Origin: Sphingomonas spermidinifaciens
GTDB taxonomy: Bacteria > Pseudomonadota > Alphaproteobacteria > Sphingomonadales > Sphingomonadaceae
Direction of reading: 5' to 3'
DNA length: 64,000 nt
Assembly: GCF_002351485.1 (NCBI RefSeq)
Contig: NZ_NWMW01000001.1
Coordinates: 1,798,001 to 1,862,000 of the forward strand
Shown here: positions 1-9,000 of the stretch, one piece after another
Layout of the letters: each line of letters starts with the position of its first letter
Numbering within the stretch: position 1 is the first letter of the stretch
The notes under the pieces: generated by a model
What the model was told of the DNA's origin: nothing
What the model saw: only the letters and a program-made list of their open reading frames with translations
Databases searched by the model: none
Program-made: the position numbers and the translations under genes

Positions 1-924
1 CGGCACACCGCCAGACGCCCGGTCAAGCTGATGTGGACACGCGAGGACGAGATGACCGGCGGCTATTATCGGCCGATGTCGCATCACCGGATCGCGGTGC
101 AGGTCGGCGCCGACGGCCTGCCGGCACGCTGGCGCCTGCGCAGCGTGTGCCAGCCGCTCCTTCCGTTCGGGTCCAACGAACAGGCGGTCGAGGGGATGGG
201 CAACTCGCCCTATCTGGCCAGCGCGACGAGCGTCGACGGCAAGCTCTACAGCCCGCGCTTTCCCGTACCGGTGTCGTTCTGGCGATCGGTCGGCCACTCG
301 TACACCGCGATGATGATGGAGCATCTGATCGATCAGCTCGCACGCCGCGCCGGGCAGGATCCGGCAGCCTATCGCCGGACGCTCTATCGCAAAGCGCGCG
401 CGGCGCGGCACCTGAAGGTGCTGGACGAGTTGTGCCGCCGGGCCGACTGGGGATGTGCGGTCGATGTCGGTTTTGCGCGCGGTCTTGCCGTGCACGAGGC
501 GATGGGCAGCGTCGTCGGCCAGATGGCAGAGGTGCGACTGGACGGAAACCGCCCGATCGTGCGCCGCGTGGTCGCCATCGTCGATTGTGGCATCGCCGTC
601 TCGCCCGACCAGATAGCGGCGCAAATCGAGGGCGGGATCGGCTTCGGCCTGTCCGCCGCGCTCTACGGCGCGACGACGCTGGACAAAGGGATCGTGCAGC
701 AGACCAATTTCGATACCCAGCCGATGCTGCGGCTGAACGAGATGCCCGCGGTCGAGACTTATATTCTGCCATCGACCGCCCCGCCGACGGGCGTAGGCGA
801 ACCCGGCGTGCCGCCGATCGCGCCCGCGGTCGCCAACGCACTGCTGGCGTTGACCGGCCGGCCGACGAACAGCCTGCCCTTCCTGAAGGGGCCGGGCGCC
901 AGCAACCTCGGCCCGATGGCCTGA
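1..924 (+). CDS. Molybdopterin-binding subunit of a xanthine dehydrogenase/IorB-type hydroxylase, C-terminal part
   Basis: The reading frame is open from base 1 to the TGA at 922-924, so only the last 307 residues are present and the start lies outside the window. The visible part matches the C-terminal half of isoquinoline 1-oxidoreductase beta / aldehyde oxidase large subunits, which bind the molybdenum cofactor and hydroxylate an aldehyde or N-heterocycle using water. The near-terminal GVGEPGVPPIAPAVANAL carries the glutamate that acts as catalytic base in this family. The stretch AIVDCGIAVSPDQIAAQIEGG is the usual central cofactor-domain signature. It is a different gene from the complete homologue at 15731-17944. 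A [2Fe-2S] partner would be expected upstream, outside the window. The substrate cannot be read from the sequence. Confidence 0.88.
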   Translation, partial: RHTARRPVKLMWTREDEMTGGYYRPMSHHRIAVQVGADGLPARWRLRSVCQPLLPFGSNEQAVEGMGNSPYLASATSVDGKLYSPRFPVPVSFWRSVGHSYTAMMMEHLIDQLARRAGQDPAAYRRTLYRKARAARHLKVLDELCRRADWGCAVDVGFARGLAVHEAMGSVVGQMAEVRLDGNRPIVRRVVAIVDCGIAVSPDQIAAQIEGGIGFGLSAALYGATTLDKGIVQQTNFDTQPMLRLNEMPAVETYILPSTAPPTGVGEPGVPPIAPAVANALLALTGRPTNSLPFLKGPGASNLGPMA

Positions 925-979
925 GAACGGCGCCCGCTCGACGATCCCAGCGCGATCACCATCAGGACTGGAGCGTATT

Positions 980-2644
980 TTGATTAGCGGACCCACGCAC
1001 GCCGGGTGGTCGGACGGCTATGTCACCGATCTGGACTATACCTATGGCTATTATCGCGAGCTCAATCCGGCGATGCTTCGGCTCGCCTGTCTGGCGGCGA
1101 ACGTCCAGCCCCCGGCTATCGACGACTGCACCTATCTGGAGCTGGGTTTCGGTCAGGGGGTGTCGATCAACATGCACGCGGCCGCCGCGCCGGGCCGCTT
1201 CTGGGGGATCGATTTCAACCCCGCCCATGCGCTTCACGCGCGAACGCTTGCCGCGATCTCGGAAGCGGATGCGGCGCTATCCGACGACAGCTTCGCCAGT
1301 TTTACGGCGCGTAGCGATCTGCCCGCGTTCGACATCATCGTCCTGCACGGTGTCTGGAGCTGGATCTCGGCCGCGAACCGCGCTGCCATCCTCGACATCA
1401 TCGACCGCCGGCTGAAGCCGGGCGGCATCGTTTTTGTCAGCTACAACTGCCAGCCCGGCTGGGCAGGGCCTATGCCGCTGCGCCACCTGATGGCGCGGCA
1501 TGTCGAGTTTGCTGCGACCCGGTCGACCGACATGCCGACGCGGATCGACAAGGCGATCACCTTCGCACGCGAGTTGGCCGCCGCCGGAGGGCGCTATTTC
1601 GTGGAGAATCCGGGTGCCGAACCCTGGCTGGCGCAGCTGTCGGGCAGCAACCGACATTATCTGGCACATGAATATTTCAACGCTCACTGGCAGGTCGATT
1701 ATTTCTCGGACGTCAGTAATGCGCTCGGTACGGCGAAGCTGACCTACGCCGCCTCGGCCCGCCTGCTCGACCATCTCCCCGATTATGCGCTCCGGCCTAG
1801 CGAGGCGCAGATGCTCGGTTCCATTGCCCATCCGGTGATGCGCGAAAGCGTGCGCGACTTTCTGGTCAACCAGAAGTTCCGCATGGATATCTTCGTCAGG
1901 GGCGCGCGCCCGCTTGGCAGTGTCGATGCGCAGCGCAGCTGGCAGGAAACCGCCTTCGCCCTCGTCCTGCCCGAAGCGACGATCGGCTATCGGCATCCCA
2001 CGCCCCAGGGCGAGCTGACCCTGGATGAGCGCATCTATCGCCCCGTCGTCGCCTTCCTGGCCGAGGACAGCTATCGCGCCAAGACGGTGGCGGAGATCGG
2101 GAAAGCGCCATCGCTCTCGCGCTTCGACATCCGCGAGCTGCTGAGCGCGCTGATGATGCTGACGGGTTTGGGCATCGCCCAGCCGGCCCGCGCGGCGACG
2201 CCCTTGCTTCGCAAGCGTTGCAACGCGCTCAACCTTCACTTGTGCCAGCAAGCATTGGCCTCGGCCGACATTCAGGTGCTGGCTTCACCGGTGCTGGGCG
2301 GTGGCAAGGCGGCGCCGCAGGAGCACCAGCTGGTGATACTGGCGATCCTGGCGGGCATGGAGACCCCCGACGAACAGGCTCTGTATCTAACCGACGCCTT
2401 CGAAGCGCATAATGTGACGCTTCAGCGCGAGGGGCGTGCCGTCCCGCCCGGACCCGCTGCGATCGGCGCCTTTCGCTCGATCGCCGCCAGATTCGAAGCC
2501 GATGGCCATGCGGCGCTGCTGGCCGGCCTTGGCGTGTTGCCGGCTGCAGGCGAACGAGCCGCCGGCAGCGACCGAAACGCTGCGATCAGGCTTGAGGCTC
2601 ACCGGCGCCGTCAGACGAACGAGGCAGCAGCTGACCGTGGCTGA
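980..2644 (+). CDS. Class I SAM-dependent methyltransferase with C-terminal methyltransferase regulatory domain
   Basis: 554 residues. The N-terminal part (about residues 40-250) is a Rossmann-fold methyltransferase: motif I is YLELGFGQGVSINMHAA and a later strand reads FDIIVLHGVWSW. The region after about residue 270 fits the helical 'methyltransferase regulatory domain' often attached to this family in proteobacteria. The proposed start is TTG at 980, because the conserved domain begins soon after and no in-frame ATG precedes it. A weak purine-rich stretch lies upstream. It follows the molybdenum hydroxylase gene by 55 bp and could share its transcript. The target is unknown; related proteins are often linked to surface polysaccharide or protein modification, but nothing here decides it. 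Confidence 0.8.
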   Translation: MISGPTHAGWSDGYVTDLDYTYGYYRELNPAMLRLACLAANVQPPAIDDCTYLELGFGQGVSINMHAAAAPGRFWGIDFNPAHALHARTLAAISEADAALSDDSFASFTARSDLPAFDIIVLHGVWSWISAANRAAILDIIDRRLKPGGIVFVSYNCQPGWAGPMPLRHLMARHVEFAATRSTDMPTRIDKAITFARELAAAGGRYFVENPGAEPWLAQLSGSNRHYLAHEYFNAHWQVDYFSDVSNALGTAKLTYAASARLLDHLPDYALRPSEAQMLGSIAHPVMRESVRDFLVNQKFRMDIFVRGARPLGSVDAQRSWQETAFALVLPEATIGYRHPTPQGELTLDERIYRPVVAFLAEDSYRAKTVAEIGKAPSLSRFDIRELLSALMMLTGLGIAQPARAATPLLRKRCNALNLHLCQQALASADIQVLASPVLGGGKAAPQEHQLVILAILAGMETPDEQALYLTDAFEAHNVTLQREGRAVPPGPAAIGAFRSIAARFEADGHAALLAGLGVLPAAGERAAGSDRNAAIRLEAHRRRQTNEAAADRG

Positions 2645-2656
2645 TGCCCCGCAACT

Positions 2657-2677
2657 CCCGAGCCCGGCCGACTCGGG
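2657..2677. terminator. Possible hairpin terminator between convergent genes
   Basis: Inverted repeat CCCGAG (2657-2662) and CTCGGG (2672-2677) with a 9-nt GC-rich loop, starting 13 bp after the methyltransferase stop codon. No T tract follows, so an intrinsic terminator is only a possibility. The rest of 2678-2911 shows no convincing gene. Confidence 0.3.
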
Positions 2678-2911
2678 CCAAAACTCGTTGTGCAGAGCCA
2701 GATGATGCCGGTTGCGGCGAGCGTGACGGCTGGGAAGGAAGGCGATCGGATTGCGACCGCATCGGTTAGCGACGCAGCGCCAATCCTTGAGGAAGACAAT
2801 CTCGATGCGGATGCGCGGACGGCAGCGATGCTCGTCGCATCTGATCAACTCGTGGCGGGATCGCCGCAGCGCTTGGTGCCTGTAAAGATAGCGCGAACAG
2901 CGAAGATCGTG

Positions 2912-3796
2912 TCATCGGCGAAATGCATCGATCAACGCCCGCAATGCTGGGGTGACGCGGCGGTCGGGGTAATAGAGGCGGCACCCGGGATAGACCGGGC
3001 AATAGTCAGCAAGGACCTGAACAAGCCGCCCGTCCGAGATTTCGTCGGCAACGTCATGCTCCATCATATAGCCGAGGCCGGCCCCCGCGCGCACTGCAGC
3101 TGCCGCCAGCACTTCGTCGTTGACGATGAGCTGTCCCGGCACCTTGAGCCGGATTTCCCGTCCGCCTTCCTCAAACTCCCAAGGCAACAGTCCACCACCG
3201 CCAAGCAGGCGGTAGTTGACGCAGACATGGGCGTCGAGCGCCGCGGGCGTCTCCGGCACCGCGTGGCGCGCGAAATAGCCGGGCGTGCCGACTACGACGG
3301 TGCGCAGATCCGGACCGACCGGCACGGTCACCATGTCGCGCTCGACCGCCTCGCCCAATCGAATGCCTGCATCGAACCCGCCCGCCACCAGGTCGATCAG
3401 CCGGTCTTCGACGATCACTTCGACCGACACGTCGGGATGGTCGAGAAGGAACTTCGGGAGCCGAGGTGCCAGGATGGTGCGCGCCGCATAGCCGAACGTC
3501 GCCAGCCGGACCGTGCCCGACGGCGCACCCCGCCAGTCGGCGAGCGATGCAAGCCCCCCCATCACCTGCGCCAGAGCGGGATCGAGCGATCGGAGAAGTT
3601 GCTTTCCTGCTTCGGTCGGCGCCACGGACCGGGTGGTACGCGCAAGCAACCGGACGCCCAGCCGCGCCTCCAGCGCCTTCATCCCGTGGCTGAGCGCCGA
3701 AGGCGAAAGGCCGAGCTCGGCGGCGGCGCGCGTGAAGCTGCGATGCCGGGCGACGCTGGCGAACGCTGCAAGATCATCAAGGTCGCCGCGCCGCAT
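2912..3796 (-). CDS. LysR-family transcriptional regulator
   Basis: 294 residues from the ATG at 3794-3796. The N-terminal winged helix-turn-helix reads from FASVARHRSFTRAAAELGLSPSALSHGMKALEARLG, directly after the chosen start. The remainder is the periplasmic-binding-protein-like effector domain. An upstream TTG at 3832 would add 12 residues but lies inside the putative operator. It is divergent from the aldo/keto reductase at 3892, with 95 bp between, the classic arrangement in which a LysR protein controls the neighbour and itself. It probably senses a small-molecule inducer related to the reductase substrate. Confidence 0.9.
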   Translation of the reverse strand: MRRGDLDDLAAFASVARHRSFTRAAAELGLSPSALSHGMKALEARLGVRLLARTTRSVAPTEAGKQLLRSLDPALAQVMGGLASLADWRGAPSGTVRLATFGYAARTILAPRLPKFLLDHPDVSVEVIVEDRLIDLVAGGFDAGIRLGEAVERDMVTVPVGPDLRTVVVGTPGYFARHAVPETPAALDAHVCVNYRLLGGGGLLPWEFEEGGREIRLKVPGQLIVNDEVLAAAAVRAGAGLGYMMEHDVADEISDGRLVQVLADYCPVYPGCRLYYPDRRVTPALRALIDAFRR

Positions 3797-3819
3797 TGTT
3801 GCACCATGCTCACAAGCCC

Positions 3820-3832
3820 TTGCGGCCCGCAA
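3820..3832. promoter_or_regulatory. LysR-type T-N11-A operator palindrome
   Basis: TTGCGG-C-CCGCAA is a perfect 13-bp palindrome with the T-N11-A spacing of LysR recognition boxes. It lies in the 95-bp divergent region, about 24 bp before the regulator ATG and 60 bp before the reductase ATG, where one LysR tetramer could control both promoters. The motif is seen directly; its binding is inferred. Confidence 0.5.
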
Positions 3833-3891
3833 CGGCTAATCCGGCGATCGGCCCTGCGCTATCCCGGTCCCCGAAACAGGAGTGACGAGCC

Positions 3892-4986
3892 ATGAATATG
3901 ACCGACTATCGCACGCTGGGTCGCTCGGGCCTGACGGTGAGCCCGCTCGCGCTCGGCACGATGACGTTCGGCGCGGGGCGCTGGGGCGCAGACGAGGCGG
4001 GGTCGCGCGCCATCTTCGATGCCTATGCGGATACCGGCGGCAATTTCATCGATACCGCCGACGTCTATTCGGGTGGCGAGAGCGAGGCGATGATTGGTCG
4101 CTTCCTGCGCGAGAGCGGCGGCCGCGATCGGATGGTGATCGCCACCAAATCCGGCTTTGCCCGCGGTGCGGGCAATCCCCTGGCAGGCGGCAATTCGGCG
4201 CGCAACATCCGTGATGGACTGGAAGGATCGCTCCGGCGGCTCGGCAGCAGTCATATCGACCTGTACTGGACGCATGTCTGGGATCGCACGACCCCGCCTG
4301 AGGAAGTGCTGCGCGCGCTGACCGACGCCGTGCGACGTGGCGATATCCTCTATTATGGCTTTTCCAACGCGCCGGCCTGGTATGCCGCACAGATCGCGAC
4401 CCTGGCACGCGCGCATGGTTTGCCCGAACCCATCGGCCTCCAATACAGCTACTCGCTCATCGACCGCGGGGTCGAGCTCGACGTGGTGCCCGCGGGCCGA
4501 GCGCTCGGCCTTGGACTGGTCGCATGGAGCCCGCTCGGCTTCGGGATGCTGACGGGCAAGTACGGGCGCGAAAAACTTGCCGAGGCGGGGCCAGCGGGCA
4601 GCGTCCCGAACAAGGCGGGCGAGCACATCGGCGGCAGTGACGGCCGCCTCAACGGCGACAATCCTTATGGTGGCATGCTGTTCACTGAGGCGAACTTCCG
4701 CATCGTCGATGAACTGCGCGAGGTCGCCGGCGAGGTGGGCCGGCCGATGGCACAGGTGGCACTGTCCTGGGTAACGGGCCGACCGGGCGTGTCCTCGGTT
4801 CTCATGGGCGCAAGTCGCCCGGAGCAGGTACAGGAGAACGCAGGATCACTGGACATCGTGCTGACATCGCAACAGCGCGCGCGGCTCGACGCGGCAGGAA
4901 ATCCGCCCCGGCCCAATCCATATTTCATCTTCGATCTGCCGCACGAAAGCATCTTCGGTGTGCGGGCCGTGGAAGCTTGGAGATGA
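3892..4986 (+). CDS. Aldo/keto reductase
   Basis: 364 residues, a complete (alpha/beta)8 barrel of the AKR superfamily that reduces carbonyls with NADPH. The catalytic tetrad is visible: D54 and Y59 in FIDTADVYSGGES, K86 in VIATKSG, and H128 in DLYWTHVWD. The C-terminal part has the usual GASRPEQVQEN motif for cofactor binding. The ATG at 3892 is preceded by AGGAG at 3878-3882; a second in-frame ATG lies two codons later. It is probably regulated by the divergent LysR gene. It resembles the general AKR11/AKR12-like (yeast-oxidoreductase type) enzymes; the physiological substrate is not evident. Confidence 0.92.
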   Translation: MNMTDYRTLGRSGLTVSPLALGTMTFGAGRWGADEAGSRAIFDAYADTGGNFIDTADVYSGGESEAMIGRFLRESGGRDRMVIATKSGFARGAGNPLAGGNSARNIRDGLEGSLRRLGSSHIDLYWTHVWDRTTPPEEVLRALTDAVRRGDILYYGFSNAPAWYAAQIATLARAHGLPEPIGLQYSYSLIDRGVELDVVPAGRALGLGLVAWSPLGFGMLTGKYGREKLAEAGPAGSVPNKAGEHIGGSDGRLNGDNPYGGMLFTEANFRIVDELREVAGEVGRPMAQVALSWVTGRPGVSSVLMGASRPEQVQENAGSLDIVLTSQQRARLDAAGNPPRPNPYFIFDLPHESIFGVRAVEAWR

Positions 4987-5414
4987 AGCCTTTCCAGTAA
5001 GATCGCGATGGGCGGCGGTGCAGACGAGCCAATCCGGTCGGATCGAACGGCATGGGTGAACGAGCATCCACCCTCGAGCGCGCATGAAACACAATTCAAG
5101 ACCATATACTGCGTCGGGGCGGCGTGTCGGCCAAAGCCAGGCGTTCAAGCTTCAACAACGCTGACGACTTGTGTTCGGCCGACAGGCGATGAATCAGGAG
5201 CGGGCAGCTATCGATGCTGTCAGATCGCGACGCTCAATTGAACGCCTGGCATCCGCATCCGGCTTGCGGTTCAACGCCAATAACAGGCCGAGATAAGTGA
5301 CCCATATTCCTCGAGGAGTGGCGGAGCTGTCAGTTTAAAGCGGACGCGACTCGCCGTGATGCAGCTCTGTCTTTGAGGGCCACATCCAGCTGGCGAGGAT
5401 GCAAAGTTGGACCT
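4987..5414. other. Intergenic region without a recognisable gene
   Basis: About 430 bp between the convergent aldo/keto reductase and SDR genes. No frame shows a plausible protein. The only structure I see is the widely spaced inverted repeat listed separately. Confidence 0.5.
5136..5250. repeat. Spaced 13-bp perfect inverted repeat
   Basis: GCCAGGCGTTCAA at 5136-5148 is repeated in inverted orientation as TTGAACGCCTGGC at 5238-5250, enclosing 89 bp with no gene. It may be the terminal repeats of a tiny decayed non-autonomous element or simply a long-range hairpin. No flanking target duplication is obvious. Confidence 0.4.
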
Positions 5415-6374
5415 CTACAGCCGTTCCAAACCCTGCAGCGTTGTCCGCAGCGCTTCGACGAGCGGCGTTGCCGGCACCTCGCCAAGGAAGCGGCGCAGCT
5501 TGTCGTCTTTCAGCCGGAGCGGCGTTCGCCAGAGATAGATCATCTCGCGCATCTCGCGTGCAGTTTCGTGGAACGGCGCCATCGCTTGCACAACCGGCCA
5601 GGGAAACGGATAAATCGGCGCGTTTGGCTTGCCTGCCGCCTGGCGGATCGACTCGGCAAACGCTCGATTGTCGTCCACCCATGTGCCGCCAAACTGGAAG
5701 CTGTCGAAAGCCGGCAGCGCGTCGCGACGTTCGAGTAGGCGCACCATCGTCTCGGCGAGGTCGGGCAGATAGGCCCACGCATGGCCGGTACCCGCGCGCG
5801 CGGGATTGAACACGCGCTTCACGGGCCCAAGCGTCGGCACCATGCCCTGCGCCAGCCAGCTATTCCCGCTGCGCGGACCGAAGAAGTCGCCCGCGCGGAC
5901 AACCAGCGCCTTGGCATCTTTGCGGCTCGCTTCGCGCAGGCGACGCTCCATCTCCACGCGGATCGCGCCCTTTCGAGTTACCGGGTTCTGCGGGGCATCC
6001 TCGTCTACAAATTCACCCGCAGCCGGCCCGTAATTGTAGACCGTGCCTGGCAGCAGCACGCGCGCGCCGGTCGCGGTTGCCGCTGCGATCGTGCTGTCGA
6101 GCATTGGCAGTACCAGCCCTCCCCAGTTGCGATAGCCGGGTGGGTTGGCGCCGTGCACGATCACCGACATGCGTTCGGCAGCGGCGGTGACGGACGCCTT
6201 GTCCATGGCGTCGCCCTTCACCCATTCTAGCGCCGGGTTGCTCACCCGGGCCCGCGACGGGTCGCGATGGAGAGCTCTGACGGCCCAGCCACGGGCGAGC
6301 AACGCCCGCGCCAACTCCCCGCCGATGCCGCCGGTCGCGCCGATTACCAGCGCCGTGTTCGTGTCCTTGTTCAT
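5415..6374 (-). CDS. NAD(P)-dependent epimerase/extended SDR oxidoreductase
   Basis: 319 residues. The N-terminal Rossmann motif is LVIGATGGIGGELARALL, typical of NAD-dependent epimerase/dehydratase and extended SDR proteins; a YNYGP segment lies mid-protein. The start ATG (6372-6374) has GGAGGCGAC directly upstream on the minus strand. The open frame continues further upstream, but that part is the divergent regulator gene read backwards. It is divergent from a LysR gene with an 88-bp spacer, so it is probably its target. Substrate unknown. Confidence 0.87.
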   Translation of the reverse strand: MNKDTNTALVIGATGGIGGELARALLARGWAVRALHRDPSRARVSNPALEWVKGDAMDKASVTAAAERMSVIVHGANPPGYRNWGGLVLPMLDSTIAAATATGARVLLPGTVYNYGPAAGEFVDEDAPQNPVTRKGAIRVEMERRLREASRKDAKALVVRAGDFFGPRSGNSWLAQGMVPTLGPVKRVFNPARAGTGHAWAYLPDLAETMVRLLERRDALPAFDSFQFGGTWVDDNRAFAESIRQAAGKPNAPIYPFPWPVVQAMAPFHETAREMREMIYLWRTPLRLKDDKLRRFLGEVPATPLVEALRTTLQGLERL

Positions 6375-6462
6375 CGTCGCCTCCTCGTTGCGGAGGCAGA
6401 GATGCACCCCATCCAGACCAACTGAAATTGCGACAATACGCAGAGCAGCTATACAGAATCGT

Positions 6463-7368
6463 ATGGACAGCGGGCCCGGATGGGAGTTGTGGCGCACCTT
6501 TGGCGCCGTCATGCGCGCGGGTAGCCTTTCGGGTGCGGCGCGCATGCTCGGTCTGACCCAGCCGACCGCCGGGCGACATATCGCGGAACTTGAGGCGGCG
6601 CTTGGCGCCGGCGCGCTATTCACGCGCTCGGCGCGCGGGCTACAGCCGACCGAGACCGCGCTGGCGCTCGCGTCGGAATCCGAGGCAATGGCTGCCGCCG
6701 CCGCAGCGCTCGTGCGAACGGCATCCGCTCCCGCCGATGCGATGACCGGCGTTGTCCGGATCAGTGTGAGCGAGGTCATCGGCGCCGAGGTGCTGCCGCC
6801 TATCCTCGCCGCCCTACGCGCGCAGCATCCCGGCCTGATAATCGAGCTGCTACTCACCAACGCCTCGTCCGACCTCCTGCGACGCGACGCCGATCTTGCG
6901 ATTCGGATGACCGAGCCGAGGCAGCAGGCGCTGCTGATCAAGTCAGTGGGCCGCATCCGCCTCGGCTTCTACGCACACCGCGATTATCTCTCCCGCGCGG
7001 GATCGATCGGCAGCGCCGCTGACTTGGAGCGGCACGCGATTATCGGCTTCGACCAGGATGCGGCATCGATCCGGTCGATCGAGGCAGCTTGGCCCGACCT
7101 GCCCTGTTTTGCGCTGCGCACCGACAACCAGTTGGCCCAGCTCGCGCTCATTCGCGCTGGCTGCGGGATCGGTGTGATGCAGGATCCAATAGCTCACCGT
7201 GACCCGGCCCTGGTCTCGGTCCTGCCGGAAGACTTTCAGGCCCGTATGTCCGTCTGGATCGCCATGCATGAGGACCTGCGCTCGACAAGGCGCATGCGGC
7301 TGGTCTTCGACGCACTGGTCAGCGGGATGACGGCCCACATCAAGGCGGGGTCGGAGCGTCAGCGATAA
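6463..7368 (+). CDS. LysR-family transcriptional regulator
   Basis: 301 residues. The HTH region is MRAGSLSGAARMLGLTQPTAGRHIAELEAALG, followed by the effector-binding domain. The start ATG at 6463 places the helix-turn-helix about 20 residues in, as usual for the family; the longer in-frame extension overlaps the divergent SDR gene and is not protein-like. Two short palindromes lie in the shared 88-bp upstream region: ATTG-N3-CAAT (6427-6437) and ATAC-N6-GTAT (6451-6464). The second overlaps the start codon, which would suit autorepression. Confidence 0.88.
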   Translation: MDSGPGWELWRTFGAVMRAGSLSGAARMLGLTQPTAGRHIAELEAALGAGALFTRSARGLQPTETALALASESEAMAAAAAALVRTASAPADAMTGVVRISVSEVIGAEVLPPILAALRAQHPGLIIELLLTNASSDLLRRDADLAIRMTEPRQQALLIKSVGRIRLGFYAHRDYLSRAGSIGSAADLERHAIIGFDQDAASIRSIEAAWPDLPCFALRTDNQLAQLALIRAGCGIGVMQDPIAHRDPALVSVLPEDFQARMSVWIAMHEDLRSTRRMRLVFDALVSGMTAHIKAGSERQR

Positions 7369-7551
7369 TCCAGGTCCGGACACTCACGCTGAACTTCCCT
7401 CTCTCCGCATCGGCCGCTTGCTCATCAGCTCAAGGGGTTCGCTGGCCCCAATCACAGTCGAAGTGAGCCATGTTCTTCCATTGCTGCGGACACAGGGAGG
7501 GCCAGAGTAACGGGCCTTTGAGCGATCCGGTGTTTCAATGGTTTAGGGACC

Positions 7552-8859
7552 ATGCATGACAGTCTGGCGCCCGACCCGTATATCCTGCTTCTGACCGGAG
7601 CCGGACTCCTGATTGCGCTGGTCGCTTGGCTTCCGCTGGCGCTGAAGCGCCTGCCGCTGTCCCTGCCGATCGTCTGCATCGTTCTCGGGGCCTTGATTTT
7701 TCTTCTGCCTCAGGTGTCGCTCAGGCCTCTGCCAGTTCGCTATCCGGAGGTCACCGAGCGCTTCAGCGAATTCGTGGTGATCATCGCGCTGATGGGCGCT
7801 GGGCTGAAGATCGACCGCGTTGTCGGCTGGCGAAGCTGGAGCGTCACTTGGCGTCTCATCGCCATCACCATGCCGCTGTCAATCCTGGCGATCACTGGGC
7901 TGGCGAGCTGGGCGTTGGGCCTACCGCTTGCTGTTGCGCTGCTACTGGCTGCGAGTCTGGCGCCGACTGACCCGGTGCTTGCTTCGGATGTGCAGGTGGG
8001 GCCGCCGAAGACAGGCGAAGAGGACGAAGTCCGCTTTGGATTGACCTCCGAAGCGGGGCTGAATGACGGCGCAGCGTTCCCATTCGTGCACCTGGCGATC
8101 ATGCTTGCTGCCAGTGCGGCGACCGGTGAACCCTGGCTCGCAGAATGGCTGGGCTATCGTGTGGCATGGGAGATCGGAGGCGGCATCTTCGGAGGCTGGC
8201 TGGTGGGTCGACTGTTCGGCTGGCTGACCTTCCATGTCCCAGCAGAAACCAAGCTCGCGAAGACGGGCGACGGACTGATCGCCCTGTCCGCCACGCTCGT
8301 GTCCTATGGCGTCACCGAGATCGTCCATGTCTACGGGTTCCTGGCTGTGTTCGTGACGGCACTCACCTTCCGCCACTGCCACCGCGACCACGACTTCCAA
8401 CTCGAAATGCACGCCCTGACCGAGCAGGTGGAGCGGATCGTGATGATGGTGCTGCTGATCCTTTTCGGCGGGGCGCTGGTCAGCGGCTTGCTCGTGCCTG
8501 TGACCTGGATCGAAGCCCTTGTGGCGCTTGTGATCCTGTTCGTGGTTCGCCCCATTGCCGGGTGGATCGGGTTGATTGGATATCGGGCAGACCGTGGCGA
8601 GAAGCTCACGCTGTCCTTTTTCGGCATTCGCGGCGTGGGCACCATCTATTATCTCGCTTACGGCATCAATCACATGGAGTTTGCCGATGCCGAGCGCCTG
8701 TGGGGACTTGCTGGCCTAGTGGTGCTTTTTTCGATCCTGCTCCACGGTCTGACAGTCACCCCGATCATGCGTTCGCTCGATCGCCGGCAGGGACGCGACC
8801 CTGACGTCGAGGTTGCACCACCGCCAGGCTTGAAGGGGCCGGCCTCGGTCGAAGCGTAA
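7552..8859 (+). CDS. Cation:proton antiporter, CPA1/NhaP type
   Basis: 435 residues, almost entirely hydrophobic with about 12 predicted membrane segments and a charged C-terminal tail. The ASLAPTDPVLASDV and LTSEAGLNDGAAFP motifs are the conserved discontinuous-helix aspartates of Na+/H+ (K+/H+) exchangers of the CPA1 family. Related proteins export sodium or potassium in exchange for protons at the inner membrane. It stands alone, 183 bp after the LysR gene, with no obvious partner gene. Ion specificity cannot be told from sequence alone. Confidence 0.9.
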   Translation: MHDSLAPDPYILLLTGAGLLIALVAWLPLALKRLPLSLPIVCIVLGALIFLLPQVSLRPLPVRYPEVTERFSEFVVIIALMGAGLKIDRVVGWRSWSVTWRLIAITMPLSILAITGLASWALGLPLAVALLLAASLAPTDPVLASDVQVGPPKTGEEDEVRFGLTSEAGLNDGAAFPFVHLAIMLAASAATGEPWLAEWLGYRVAWEIGGGIFGGWLVGRLFGWLTFHVPAETKLAKTGDGLIALSATLVSYGVTEIVHVYGFLAVFVTALTFRHCHRDHDFQLEMHALTEQVERIVMMVLLILFGGALVSGLLVPVTWIEALVALVILFVVRPIAGWIGLIGYRADRGEKLTLSFFGIRGVGTIYYLAYGINHMEFADAERLWGLAGLVVLFSILLHGLTVTPIMRSLDRRQGRDPDVEVAPPPGLKGPASVEA

Positions 8860-9000
8860 TCGTCGCTTGACGGGAGGATGCCTGCACAGAAGAATTTCGG
8901 TGTCGATCCATGAAACGACATAGCGGTCTATGTTCGACAATCCGACATTCGCCCCTCGTTGATCTACGCGAGCAAGGCCTTGGTTTCACCGAGGGAGCCT

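Noticed and set aside
2690..3895. Plus-strand open frame of 400 codons opposite the first LysR gene
   Set aside because: Antisense to a well-supported LysR protein; composition is shadow-like.
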